A stretch of DNA of 5,557 nt, taken from the NCBI GenBank assembly GCA_013202925.1, contig JABMRA010000107.1:1-5557 (forward strand). Direction: 5' to 3'. The DNA comes from Candidatus Omnitrophota bacterium. GTDB taxonomy: Bacteria > Omnitrophota > Gorgyraeia > Gorgyraeales > Gorgyraeaceae. The position numbers and the translations under genes are program-made. Of this stretch, positions 5,551 to 5,557 are shown piece after piece. Position 1 is the stretch's first letter. Every line of letters begins with the position of its first letter. The notes beneath the pieces are model-generated. The model saw only the letters and a list, made by a program, of their open reading frames with translations. It had not been told where the DNA came from and made no database searches.

Positions 5551-5557
5551 AAAAAAA

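Noticed and set aside
1..5557. CRISPR array, tRNA, rRNA or transposase gene
   Set aside because: No regularly spaced direct repeats, cloverleaf structure, rRNA-like sequence or transposase motifs were seen on either strand.

Overview
The window holds two complete genes in the same orientation, separated by a 209-base intergenic region. The first (18-4151) encodes a 1377-residue multidomain protein that starts with a signal peptide. The second (4361-5542) is a canonical trpB, the tryptophan synthase beta subunit. The source is a Gram-negative-type bacterium with a sigma70-like promoter. The large exported protein, with a signal peptide ending just before 'LRVPSS', a metabolic-enzyme fold behind it and repeated 'LAS(N/G)' linkers, reminds me of Candidatus Omnitrophota and related uncultured lineages. 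That is recollection, not a result, and the phylum is only a moderate-confidence guess.

Large gene: after the signal peptide and a polar linker, residues about 95-465 align by eye along their whole length with class II fructose-1,6-bisphosphatase (GlpX). The metal-binding core is kept, but several substrate-loop residues are changed. Further on are two blocks that resemble the two halves of a class II fructose-bisphosphate aldolase, in reversed order. The block like the C-terminal half (GHI, SGH, HGTSGS and NIATN motifs) lies at about 590-760. The block like the N-terminal half (LHGDH and GFTSNAIDAS motifs) lies at about 905-1105. The last 260 residues belong to no family I recognise. Aldolase and FBPase are consecutive gluconeogenic steps, so their joining in one polypeptide is striking. 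Its apparent export is hard to reconcile with ordinary central metabolism, and a pseudoenzyme or repurposed role is possible.

Intergenic region (4152-4360): it carries a GC-rich intrinsic terminator, a perfect 21-bp-arm inverted repeat followed by five T, and a perfect-consensus promoter (TTGACA, 17-base spacer, TATAAT). An AGGAG ribosome site precedes the trpB ATG. trpB therefore appears to be transcribed independently of the large gene, with a 5' leader of only about 18 bases. That is too short for a classical trp attenuator.

trpB has every catalytic landmark of the TrpB1 type and looks functional. Its 3' end runs into a four-copy heptanucleotide tandem repeat that overlaps the stop codon. 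The window ends 15 bases after the stop, so whether trpA follows cannot be seen.
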